Positions 9,789 through 18,816 of a stretch of DNA of 64,000 nt are shown here, one piece after another. The notes under the pieces are model-generated. The model was not told the DNA's origin and did not search any database. It saw only the letters and a list, made by a program, of their open reading frames with translations. Positions within the stretch are counted from its first letter, which is position 1. Each line of letters opens with the position of its first letter. The translations under genes were made by a program, and so were the position numbers. Source of the stretch: Inquilinus ginsengisoli_A (GTDB lineage Bacteria > Pseudomonadota > Alphaproteobacteria > DSM-16000 > Inquilinaceae); contig NZ_JAVDPW010000018.1 in assembly GCF_031453975.1 (NCBI RefSeq), positions 28,641-92,640 of the forward strand, given 5' to 3'.

Positions 9789-10883
9789 TCAGGCGCCGAA
9801 TTCCGCCAGGCGGACGGCGCGCTTTTCCGTGAGCGAGCGGTAGGCGGCCTCGACCAGCGCCATGGTGCGGACGTTGTCGGCCGCGCTCAGCAGCGGCGGC
9901 TCGCTGGTCTTCACCGCGTATTGCAGCTGCTCCATCACGCCCTTGAAGGCGTGCGGGAACCACATCGTGTCCCAGCTTGGCCGCACCCAGCTGCCGCCGG
10001 TCTCCGGCGCGCAATAGGCCAGGGTGCTGGGGCTGCCCTTCGGATAGTCCGGCCAGCCGATGGTGCCCTGGGCCAGGCCCTCCGTCCCCTCGACCCGCCA
10101 TTTGATGTAGATGTCGCTCTCGAAGCCCTCGGCGCGCGGACCGGACCACACATCCTCCAGGCTCACCGCCATCAGCCCGCCCGGGAAGGACAGGGTGGAG
10201 CAGCAGATGCCGTCGCGATGCGGGAAGCGGGTGCGCGGGTCGGTCCGCGCCGCGGTGTAGATCTCGACCGGGTCGCCGAACAGGAAGCGAAGCACGTCGA
10301 GATGGTGGATGCTCATGTTGAGCAGGGTCAGCCGGCCATAGGCCTCGAGGAAGGGCTGCCAGTGCGGGATCGCCCGCATCTCGATCGTCGCCAGCACCGG
10401 CGTGCCCAGGGCGCCGCGGTCGAGCAGTTGCTTCAGCACCCGCATCGACTGGTCGAAGCGCATGTTCTGGTTGACCGACAGGATCTTGCCGGCCGCCGCG
10501 GCCTCCGCGGCCAGGCGCTGCGCCTCGGCATGGTCCATCGCCATCGGTTTCTGCGCCAGGATCGCCCGGATGTGCGGCTGGCGCAGCGCATGACGGATCA
10601 GGTCCGGCTGCTGGTCGGGCGGAAAGGCGATGTCCAGGATCTCGACCTCGCGGTCCTCGATCAGCGCCGCCGGCGTGTCGTGGACGCGGGGGATGTCCCA
10701 GCGCGCCGCCACCGCCCGCGCCTTGTCCGGGTTGCGGCTGGCGATGGCGACGACCGGGAAGCCCGCCTCGCGATACGCCGCCAGATGCACATCCGCCATG
10801 ATGAACCCGGCCCCGATCGCGCCGATGCGGTGGTCGCGGCAACGAATCTCGGGGTCGGGCACAAAACCCGACGGCACGGACAT
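9789..10883 (-). CDS. Gfo/Idh/MocA-family NAD(P)-dependent oxidoreductase
   Basis: The N-terminal Rossmann domain has GAIGAGFIM (residues 22-30). The conserved EKP motif of the family appears as QKP in ILAQKPMAMD: the catalytic-side Lys is retained while the usual Glu is Gln. The second domain has the expected NQNMRFD stretch and a central beta-sheet region. It is the first gene of the minus-strand operon, with GGGAGG seven bases before the ATG. It probably oxidises the imported sugar or cyclitol at one hydroxyl. Length (364) is normal for the family. Confidence 0.88.
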   Translation of the reverse strand: MSVPSGFVPDPEIRCRDHRIGAIGAGFIMADVHLAAYREAGFPVVAIASRNPDKARAVAARWDIPRVHDTPAALIEDREVEILDIAFPPDQQPDLIRHALRQPHIRAILAQKPMAMDHAEAQRLAAEAAAAGKILSVNQNMRFDQSMRVLKQLLDRGALGTPVLATIEMRAIPHWQPFLEAYGRLTLLNMSIHHLDVLRFLFGDPVEIYTAARTDPRTRFPHRDGICCSTLSFPGGLMAVSLEDVWSGPRAEGFESDIYIKWRVEGTEGLAQGTIGWPDYPKGSPSTLAYCAPETGGSWVRPSWDTMWFPHAFKGVMEQLQYAVKTSEPPLLSAADNVRTMALVEAAYRSLTEKRAVRLAEFGA

Positions 10884-11193
10884 GGCGGCCTCCCTGACGC
10901 ATTTTGAGGTACGTTACCGGACGTATACTTGGCGTCAAGTGGGAAACGCTTTGGCAAACCTAACGATGATGGAGGCCTATCCTGACGTACGTTACCGGGA
11001 TGACGTCTCCGGACGCGCATGGCTTTTGACAGGGCGTCCTGGTTGGAGGGCGGACATCGCTGGCCAATAGCCGAAATCGACGGCTATGCGCCCGACCAAG
11101 TCATGTCGCGGCAGCAGCAGGCTGGGGCGTCAATCGTTTCATCTCGAGGGACGGCACCGGCCATCGGCCGATGGACGACGGAGACAGGCGGGC
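10884..11193. promoter_or_regulatory. Promoter region of the CUT2 sugar operon with repeated candidate LacI operators
   Basis: The 12-mer GTACGTTACCGG occurs twice as a direct repeat, at 10909-10920 and 10987-10998. Each copy holds a CG-centred near-palindrome (GGTA-CG-TTACC type) like LacI-family operators. Between them, at about 10941-10955, is a second CG-centred candidate, GGGAAACGCTTTGGC. The regulator is most likely the LacI protein of the operon that starts at 10883. Bases 11010-11193 show no gene or clear structure. Confidence 0.55.
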
Positions 11194-11757
11194 TCAGGGG
11201 ATGAGGCCGCTGCCTCGGTAGGTCGCGACGATCCCTTCGTAGATCGACACGTCACCGCGGCTGCGGGCGACGAGCTGCGCGCCCTCGACCGCCGCGAAGA
11301 TCGCGCGGGCGCGATGCCGGACGGCATCGGGATCGGTGGTGCCGATCTTTGCCAGCACCCGGGCGATCCAGTCCTCGTTCATCGCTCCGAACTTGACCAC
11401 TTCGGTCCGCACTTCGTCCGGCAGTTCCTTGTGCTCGGCGGCCATGATACCGGCGAGGCACATCCGGTTGTCGTTGCGGAGCGTGTCGCGGAAGACGTCG
11501 GTGTAGCGCACCAGGCAGGTCCGGGGGTCGAGGCCGTCGGCCAGCAGGCCGTCCAGATACTCGGCGAAATCGGAGGTGTAGCGATCCGCCAGCGCCCCCC
11601 CCAGTTCGCCCTTGGTCGGGAAATAATGGTGGATGCTGGCGCTCTTGATGCCGACGTCCTTCGCCAGCTCGCGGAAGCTGAGGCCGCTATAGCCGCGATC
11701 CTGCACGGTCAGCCGTGCCGCCGCCATAATCCGCTCCCGGGTGTCGCCCGCTGCCAT
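11194..11757 (-). CDS. TetR-family transcriptional regulator
   Basis: A 187-residue repressor with a TetR helix-turn-helix at the N-terminus (SFRELAKDVGIKSASIHHYF) and an all-helical ligand domain. An earlier ATG at 11769 is in frame, but GGAGG overlaps it and lies eight bases before the ATG at 11757, which I therefore take as the start. The gene is divergent from the amidase gene. A near-copy of the palindrome found before the amidase abuts the region just upstream of the earlier ATG, so the regulator probably represses both itself and the amidase. Confidence 0.88.
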   Translation of the reverse strand: MAAGDTRERIMAAARLTVQDRGYSGLSFRELAKDVGIKSASIHHYFPTKGELGGALADRYTSDFAEYLDGLLADGLDPRTCLVRYTDVFRDTLRNDNRMCLAGIMAAEHKELPDEVRTEVVKFGAMNEDWIARVLAKIGTTDPDAVRHRARAIFAAVEGAQLVARSRGDVSIYEGIVATYRGSGLIP

Positions 11758-11770
11758 CGCATCCTCCATC

Positions 11771-11851
11771 TACCTGACGATAAATAGGCGTTGACATCGG
11801 GAAAGGGAAGGCCCAGCTGTGGCGAGCGAGTTGTTTACCTGTCGTCAGGTA
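11771..11851. promoter_or_regulatory. Pair of matching operators in the TetR/amidase divergent promoter
   Basis: A palindrome with six-base arms TACCTG and CAGGTA and a four-base centre lies at 11836-11851, 29 bases before the amidase ATG. A second site at 11771-11786 matches the inverted complement of the first at 13 of 16 positions and lies just upstream of the TetR start. TTGACA at 11791-11796 could serve as a -35 element. This is the usual layout of a TetR-type autoregulated divergent promoter. Confidence 0.7.
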
Positions 11852-11880
11852 GACAGGATTTTTCCCACAGGAAACCGATC

Positions 11881-13305
11881 ATGCCCGATGTGAAGATCAG
11901 CGAAACGAACCCGATCCACTACCAGGACGCGACGACGCTCGCGGCGCTCATCCGGACGAAGGAGGTCTCGTCCCGCGAGGTCGTGCAGGCGCATATCGAC
12001 CGTGTCGCGGCGGTGAACCCGCGGATCAACGCCGTCGTCACGCTGATGGCCGCGGATGCGCTAGCGGCGGCGGATGCGGCCGACAAGGCCGTCGCCGACG
12101 GCGCCGATCTCGGCCCACTGCATGGCGTGCCGTTCTCGATCAAGGATGCGCTGGACACCGCCGGTGTCCTCACCCAGCGCGGCTCGAAGCTGTTCGCGGG
12201 CCATGTCCCCACCACCGATGCCACCGCGGTGGCCCGCTACAAGGCCGCGGGCGGCATCCCGCTGATGAAGACCAACCTCCCCGAGTTCTCGGCCTGGACG
12301 GAAACCGACAACCTCCTCACCGGCCGCACCAACAACCCCTGGAATCTGGCTCGCACGCCCGGCGGGTCCTCGGGCGGGGAGTCCGCGGCCATCGCCGCCG
12401 GCCTGTCGCCGATCGGCATCGGCAGCGACGTCGCGATCTCGGTGCGCGGCCCCGCCGCCTTCACCGGCATCGCGGCGCTCAAGGCGACGCAGGGCCGCGT
12501 TCCCTACACCGGCCATTATCCCTCGATCATCCGGCGCTGGTGGCATGTCGGCGCGATGGCGCGCACGGTCGGCGATGTCGCGCTCGGCTATTCGATCCTG
12601 AAGGGGCCGGACGGCGTCGACGGCTACGCCGTCCATCCGCGTGATGCGGACGCCGGTGCCAGCCGGATCCCCGGCAGACCGCTGCGCATCGGCTGGGTTG
12701 CGGATGCCGCCTTCGGCCCGGTCGACCCCGAGATCGTCGCGGCCGTCGCTTCGGCCGCCAGCCGGCTGGCCGATCTGGGGCACGAGGTGGAACCGGTGAC
12801 CCTGCCCTTCCTCGGCAACCCGCTCGGTGCGCTGATGACGCTGATCTATGCTGAGATCGTGCCCTCGATCAAGGCGCTCGCAGCAGGGCGCGAGGGCGAA
12901 CTTCATGCGATCGGAGCCGGCATCGTCGGCATGGCAGATCCGGCCTTCGCCGACTTCCTCGCCGCCGAGGCGCAGGGCGAAGACCTCCGGTCCGCCTTCG
13001 CCGGCTTCTTCGAGAGATACGACGTCCTGCTGACACCGGTGAACCCGATGACGGCCACCCCGCACGGCGCACAGGAGCTTGTCGTGGGTGGCGTGACGGT
13101 GCCTTGGACCCATGTCATGGCCGCGACGTCGCCGTTCAACCTGACCGGGCTGCCCGCCCTTTCGGTGCCCTACGCCTTCAGTTCGGAGCAGCTGCCGATC
13201 GGCATCCAGCTCGTCGGCAAATGGCTGGACGAGGCGACGCTCCTGCGGCTCGGCGCGATGCTGGAGCGCAAGGGCGGCCTCGGCGACCGGCACCCGGCGC
13301 TGTGA
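11881..13305 (+). CDS. Amidase-signature-family hydrolase with altered oxyanion loop
   Basis: The 474-residue protein has the amidase-signature core. The Ser-cisSer-Lys triad is Lys88 (PFSIKDA), Ser163 (GGSSGGES) and Ser187, the spacing of 24 between the serines being the same as in fatty acid amide hydrolase. The loop before the nucleophile is normally G-[ST]-D-x-G-G-S-I-R; here it reads GSDVAISVR, so two conserved glycines that shape the oxyanion hole are Ala185 and Ile186. The start at 11881 has AGGAAA upstream and follows the operator. Expression is probably controlled by the divergent TetR protein. Substrate is unknown, and activity may differ from classical amidases. Confidence 0.87.
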   Translation: MPDVKISETNPIHYQDATTLAALIRTKEVSSREVVQAHIDRVAAVNPRINAVVTLMAADALAAADAADKAVADGADLGPLHGVPFSIKDALDTAGVLTQRGSKLFAGHVPTTDATAVARYKAAGGIPLMKTNLPEFSAWTETDNLLTGRTNNPWNLARTPGGSSGGESAAIAAGLSPIGIGSDVAISVRGPAAFTGIAALKATQGRVPYTGHYPSIIRRWWHVGAMARTVGDVALGYSILKGPDGVDGYAVHPRDADAGASRIPGRPLRIGWVADAAFGPVDPEIVAAVASAASRLADLGHEVEPVTLPFLGNPLGALMTLIYAEIVPSIKALAAGREGELHAIGAGIVGMADPAFADFLAAEAQGEDLRSAFAGFFERYDVLLTPVNPMTATPHGAQELVVGGVTVPWTHVMAATSPFNLTGLPALSVPYAFSSEQLPIGIQLVGKWLDEATLLRLGAMLERKGGLGDRHPAL

Positions 13306-13311
13306 CGGAAA

Positions 13312-13338
13312 GGAAGGGGCGTCCCCGACGCCCCTTCC
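13312..13338. terminator. Perfect hairpin between convergent amidase and arabinofuranosidase genes
   Basis: A flawless 12-base-pair stem (GGAAGGGGCGTC and its complement) with a CCC loop lies six bases after the amidase stop and 55 bases from the end of the convergent GH51 gene. There is no T-run on either strand; it is probably a bidirectional terminator or a 3'-end stabiliser. Confidence 0.6.
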
Positions 13339-13393
13339 AAACGACTGCCTCTGCGCCCTGCAGGCGACGATCCCGCCGAAGGCGGGCTCGCCT

Positions 13394-14944
<1,551 letters not shown>

Positions 14945-14977
14945 GGAAGGCTCCGGGGAAGCGACGGATGGAATGGG

Positions 14978-15823
14978 TCAGGCCGCCGGCTGGGGCCTGG
15001 GTTCGGCGGGCATCTCGTCCCGCCAGGCGTTGCCGACGGGCAGGACCGCCTGCAGCAATTTGATGGAATAGGGGTGGCTCGGCGCATCGAGCACGGCGCG
15101 CGCCGGGCCGCTCTCCACGACCTCGCCCTTCTCCATGATGATCAGCCGGTCGCTGATGTAGTAGGCGGTGGCGAGGTCGTGGGTGATGTAGACGATCGAC
15201 ACGCCGAACGTGTCGCGCAGCGTCCTGAACATGTTGACGATCGTCATGCGCAGCGAGGCGTCGATCATGGAGACGGGCTCGTCGGCCACCACCAGCGCGG
15301 GCTCGGGCACGAGCGCCCGGGCAATGGCGACGCGCTGCAGCTGGCCGCCCGACATCTCGTGCGGGAAGCGGCCGCGCACCTCGGCGAGCGACAGGCCGAC
15401 CTTGCGCAGCGCCGCATCCGCCAGTCCCTCGACGTCGGCGCGCGTCCTGGCGCCACAGAAGCGGCGCGCGGCCAGATAGAGGTAGCGGTCGAGACGCTTC
15501 AGCGGGTTGAAGGCCTCGAACGGGTTCTGAAACACCGGCTGGACCTCGCCCATGAAGGCCAGCCGGTCGCGGCGGCTCCTGATGGTGGCGAGGTCGCGGC
15601 CCCGAAACAGGATGGAGCCGCTGCTGGGCTGGACGCTGTTCAGGATCATGCGGGCGAGGGTCGATTTGCCCGAACCGGACTCCCCGATGATGGTGAAGAC
15701 CTCCGGACGCTCGCTCGTGAGCGAAAAATCCACGCCGGCGACGGCCCGCACGACATGGCGTCCGAAGAGGCCGCCGGAGGTGTAGGTCTTGCTCGCCTGA
15801 CGGACTTCGAGAAGGGCGGTCAT
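14978..15823 (-). CDS. Oligopeptide/oligosaccharide-type ABC transporter ATPase (OppF-like)
   Basis: A 281-residue ATPase with Walker A GESGSGKST, an Opp-type Q-loop (VQPVFQNPFEAFNPL), signature MSGGQLQRV, Walker B ALVVADEPV and switch ITHDLATAYY. All catalytic motifs are intact. The ATG at 15823 overlaps the stop of the preceding ATPase by four bases, which fixes the start. With its partner it energises the importer encoded upstream. The gene order binding protein, two permeases, two ATPases is that of the dipeptide/oligopeptide class, here linked to an arabinofuranosidase. Confidence 0.92.
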   Translation of the reverse strand: MTALLEVRQASKTYTSGGLFGRHVVRAVAGVDFSLTSERPEVFTIIGESGSGKSTLARMILNSVQPSSGSILFRGRDLATIRSRRDRLAFMGEVQPVFQNPFEAFNPLKRLDRYLYLAARRFCGARTRADVEGLADAALRKVGLSLAEVRGRFPHEMSGGQLQRVAIARALVPEPALVVADEPVSMIDASLRMTIVNMFRTLRDTFGVSIVYITHDLATAYYISDRLIIMEKGEVVESGPARAVLDAPSHPYSIKLLQAVLPVGNAWRDEMPAEPRPQPAA

Positions 15824-16884
15824 GAAAGCCTTCGTCCTTCCGCATGCGCCTTGGCGACATGGCAGGCGACCCGGTGGCCGGGCTCCAGCTCCTCCATCGG
15901 CGGCGACGCCTCGCGGCACAGGCCGACGGCGGAAGGGCAGCGGGGATGGAAGCGGCAGCCTGTCGGCGGATCGGCGAGGCTGGGCGGCGCGCCGGGCAGG
16001 CCGGTCTTCCTCATGTCGTCGCCGAGCCGCGGCAGGCTCGCGATGAGATGCGCCGTGTAAGGGTGGAGCGGACGCTGGAAGACCTTGCGGGTCGGCCCCT
16101 CCTCCACCAGGCGGCCGGCATACATGATGCCCAGCCGGTCGGTGAGGTTGGCGTGCACCGCCATGTCGTGGGTGACGAACAGGATGGATGAACCCATCTC
16201 CTGCTGGACCTCGCGGAGCATGGCAAGCACGTCTTTCTGCACCACGACGTCCAATGCGGTCGTCGGCTCGTCGGCGATGATGAATTCCGGCCGGCAGATG
16301 GTGGCCAGCGCGATGGTCAGGCGCTGACGCATGCCGCCCGACAGCTCGTGCGGATAGGCGTCGAGCACCCGAGGGTCGAGCGAAAGACGACCGAGATGGC
16401 GCTCGACGGTCGTCAGGAAATCACGGCGGCTGCCGCCGAGGTGCCGCGCGGCGAAATCGACGAAGGTGCTGCGGATCCGGCGCACCGGGTTGAGCACATT
16501 CATCGAGCCCTGCGTCACATAGGACAGTCGGCTCCAGCGGATGGCGGCGACCTGGGCCGGAGACATCGCGTAGATGTCCTGACGGCCGTCCTCGAAGGTG
16601 AAGGCCACCGTCCCGCCGACCACATTGAGCGGCGGGCGGATGGCCCTTGCGATCGTCTTGATCAGCGTGGATTTGCCGGAGCTGGATTCCCCGGCCAGCC
16701 CGTAGATCTCATTGCGGCGGATGGTGAAGGTGACGTCGTCGACGGCGCGGACTTCGCGGCTGATGCCGAAGAACCGCATCTGGTAGTAGGCCTTGAGGCC
16801 CGAGACTTCGAGCAGCGGCGCCGTGGCGGCGGGGCTGCCGACCGACCGTCCCGGCCCTGGATGGACGTCCGGGGCGAGGCTCAT
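15820..16884 (-). CDS. Oligopeptide/oligosaccharide-type ABC transporter ATPase (OppD-like)
   Basis: This 354-residue ATPase has Walker A GESSSGKST (a Ser replaces the usual Gly), signature LSGGMRQRL, Walker B EFIIADEPT and switch VTHDMAVHAN. The C-terminal extension carries the Cys cluster of OppD/DppD proteins (GCRFHPRCPSAVGLC and a later Cys), the likely [4Fe-4S] site of this subfamily. The ATG at 16884 overlaps the upstream permease stop by four bases. Start and end overlaps show tight translational coupling through the cassette. Confidence 0.92.
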   Translation of the reverse strand: MSLAPDVHPGPGRSVGSPAATAPLLEVSGLKAYYQMRFFGISREVRAVDDVTFTIRRNEIYGLAGESSSGKSTLIKTIARAIRPPLNVVGGTVAFTFEDGRQDIYAMSPAQVAAIRWSRLSYVTQGSMNVLNPVRRIRSTFVDFAARHLGGSRRDFLTTVERHLGRLSLDPRVLDAYPHELSGGMRQRLTIALATICRPEFIIADEPTTALDVVVQKDVLAMLREVQQEMGSSILFVTHDMAVHANLTDRLGIMYAGRLVEEGPTRKVFQRPLHPYTAHLIASLPRLGDDMRKTGLPGAPPSLADPPTGCRFHPRCPSAVGLCREASPPMEELEPGHRVACHVAKAHAEGRRLS

Positions 16885-17753
16885 GCGCCGCCTCCCATCC
16901 GGGCGAGCCGGCTGCGCGGATCGATGTACTCGTTCATCGAGATCGCGAGCAGGAAGAGCCCGACGAACAGCATGATCACCAGCGCGATCGGGAAGGCGAC
17001 CCACCACCAGACGCCGGAGACGAGCGCGGCATGCTGGTTGGCCCAGTAGATCATCCCGCCGATCGTCGGCGTGTTGATGTCGGTGAAGCCGAGCACCGAC
17101 AGCGTGACTTCGATGCCGATCGACCAGTTGATGTTGTTCATCGTGGTCGAGAACAGGATCGGCAGGACGAAGGGGAGATGGTCCTGGACCAGGATCTGGC
17201 GCGTGCTGGCCCCCGAGAAATACGCCTGGCTGGTGAACTCGCGGGTTCTGAGGCTCATCGCCATGGCGCGGATCAGCCGCGCGTCATAGGCCCAGCCCAA
17301 GGCGGCCGTGATGAGGGCGAGCGACGTCCAGCTCATGGCATCGCGCATGATGAAGTAGAACAGGATGAGGATCGGGAAGAACGGGATGACGATGAAGGTG
17401 TCGTTGATCGACATCAGCACCCGATCGACCCATCCGCCCTTGTAGCCGGCCAGCAGCCCGACCACGAGCGAGATGATCCGGCTCAGCACCGCGACCGTGA
17501 TGCCGAAGCTGAGCGTGTTGCGGATGGCGACGGTCAATTGCCAGAACACGTCCTGGCCGCGCGAGCTCGTGCCGAAGATGAAGTCCCATGACGGCGGCGC
17601 GTCCGGCGCCACGACATAGACGTCGAGCGGCGGATAGGGCGACACGAAGGACAGCAGCGCCATGAGGACGACGATGCCGACCAGGACGAGGCCCGCGGCG
17701 AATTCGAAATTATAGCGGATGAGGTCGCGGAAGACGGCGAAGCCTTGCATCAA
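16881..17753 (-). CDS. Oligopeptide/oligosaccharide-type ABC transporter permease (DppC-like)
   Basis: A 290-residue membrane protein with an N-terminal anchor, a periplasmic loop (GTSSRGQDVFWQLTVAIRNT) and the coupling loop SQAYFSGASTRQILVQDHLP that meets the ATPase, all in the order of DppC/OppC proteins. It overlaps the DppB-like gene by four bases on one side and the ATPase by four on the other, so the transporter subunits are made in a fixed ratio. Confidence 0.92.
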   Translation of the reverse strand: MMQGFAVFRDLIRYNFEFAAGLVLVGIVVLMALLSFVSPYPPLDVYVVAPDAPPSWDFIFGTSSRGQDVFWQLTVAIRNTLSFGITVAVLSRIISLVVGLLAGYKGGWVDRVLMSINDTFIVIPFFPILILFYFIMRDAMSWTSLALITAALGWAYDARLIRAMAMSLRTREFTSQAYFSGASTRQILVQDHLPFVLPILFSTTMNNINWSIGIEVTLSVLGFTDINTPTIGGMIYWANQHAALVSGVWWWVAFPIALVIMLFVGLFLLAISMNEYIDPRSRLARMGGGA

Positions 17754-18754
17754 CGTGCCTCCACGCGCGGATCGATCAGGGGATAGAGCAGATCGATCAG
17801 CAGGACCGCGGCGGAGACGGCGATGATCGAGACCGAGGTGATGCCGAGCACGAGGCTGTAGTCGCCCGCATGGACGCCGCTGATGAGCAGCGAGCCGAGG
17901 CCGGGATAGCCGAACACCTGTTCGGTGATGATGGCCCCGTTGAAGATGGCGCCGAGCTGGAGCGCCAGCCCCGTGACCTGGGGGCCCAACGCGTTGCGCA
18001 TCACGTAGGAGGTCAGGATGGTGCGGGGCCTGACGCCCCCGAGCTCGGCATAGGTGACGTAGTCCTCCGTCACGATGTTGGACACGAGCGAGCGCATGCC
18101 CATGAACCAGCCGCCGATGCCGACCGCCATGAGCGAAAGGGACGGCAGCACCGAATGCAGCAGCACATCCAGCGCGAAGCCGAAGGTGTCCCCGCGGTTG
18201 GCGTTCATGCTGGCCCCGCCGCTGATCGGCAGGATCGGCCAGAGAAAGCCGAAGATGATCAGGAGGACGAAGGCGATGATGTAGTAGGGAATGGGGTGGA
18301 CGCCCATCGACACGATGCCGAGCAGCTTCAGGAAGCGGTTTCGCCTGTAGTAGCCGGCAAGGCCGCCGATAAAGTTGCCGATGATCCAGGTCATGATCGT
18401 CGAGGCGAGGAGAAGCCCGACCGTCCAGGGCATGGCCCGCCAGATCAGGGTGGACACCGGCGTCGGGAAGGCGGAGAGCGAGGGACCGAAGTCGCCGACC
18501 ACCACCCGCCTCCAGAACGAGATGTATTGCTCGATCGGCGATCCCTCGAGACCGTAGAGCTGGCGCAGCGAGACACGCATCATCTCGATCGCCTCCGGGC
18601 TGGTCACGCCGAAGGAGGTGGCGGCCGAAATGCTCTGTTCGACGGGGTCGATCGGTGTCGAATGGGTGATGACATAGGTGATGTTCACGCCGATGAAGAC
18701 GACGACCACGAACTGCACGAGCCGTTTGGCGAGGTAGGCGAGATAGGATTTCAT
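17750..18754 (-). CDS. Oligopeptide/oligosaccharide-type ABC transporter permease (DppB-like)
   Basis: The 334-residue protein begins with the typical first membrane helix and THSTPIDP motif of DppB/OppB proteins and contains the cytoplasmic loop VTYAELGGVRPRTILTSYVM before the ARNALGPQ-like segment (here MRNALGPQVTGLALQLG). The segment EQVFGYPGLGSLL near the end is the family C-terminal signature. It is the first permease of the cassette, separated from the binding-protein gene by 62 bases containing a stem-loop. Confidence 0.92.
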   Translation of the reverse strand: MKSYLAYLAKRLVQFVVVVFIGVNITYVITHSTPIDPVEQSISAATSFGVTSPEAIEMMRVSLRQLYGLEGSPIEQYISFWRRVVVGDFGPSLSAFPTPVSTLIWRAMPWTVGLLLASTIMTWIIGNFIGGLAGYYRRNRFLKLLGIVSMGVHPIPYYIIAFVLLIIFGFLWPILPISGGASMNANRGDTFGFALDVLLHSVLPSLSLMAVGIGGWFMGMRSLVSNIVTEDYVTYAELGGVRPRTILTSYVMRNALGPQVTGLALQLGAIFNGAIITEQVFGYPGLGSLLISGVHAGDYSLVLGITSVSIIAVSAAVLLIDLLYPLIDPRVEAR

Positions 18755-18775
18755 GGTCCGGTCATCGGTTTGCCC

Positions 18776-18802
18776 GCGGCGCCCGTCGGCCGGGCGCCGC
18801 GT
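18776..18802 (-). promoter_or_regulatory. Stem-loop between oligosaccharide-binding-protein and permease genes
   Basis: Perfect 11-base-pair arms (CGCGGCGCCCG and complement) around a five-base loop, 14 bases after the binding-protein stop on the minus strand, with no T-run. It probably sets the ratio of binding protein to permease message. Confidence 0.6.
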
Positions 18803-18816
18803 GGCCTTCGCGGAAC

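Noticed and set aside
7854..10907. Plus-strand open frame of about 1000 codons opposite the sugar operon
   Set aside because: Antisense to LacI, isomerase and Gfo/Idh genes that are clear family members; low-complexity product typical of shadow frames.
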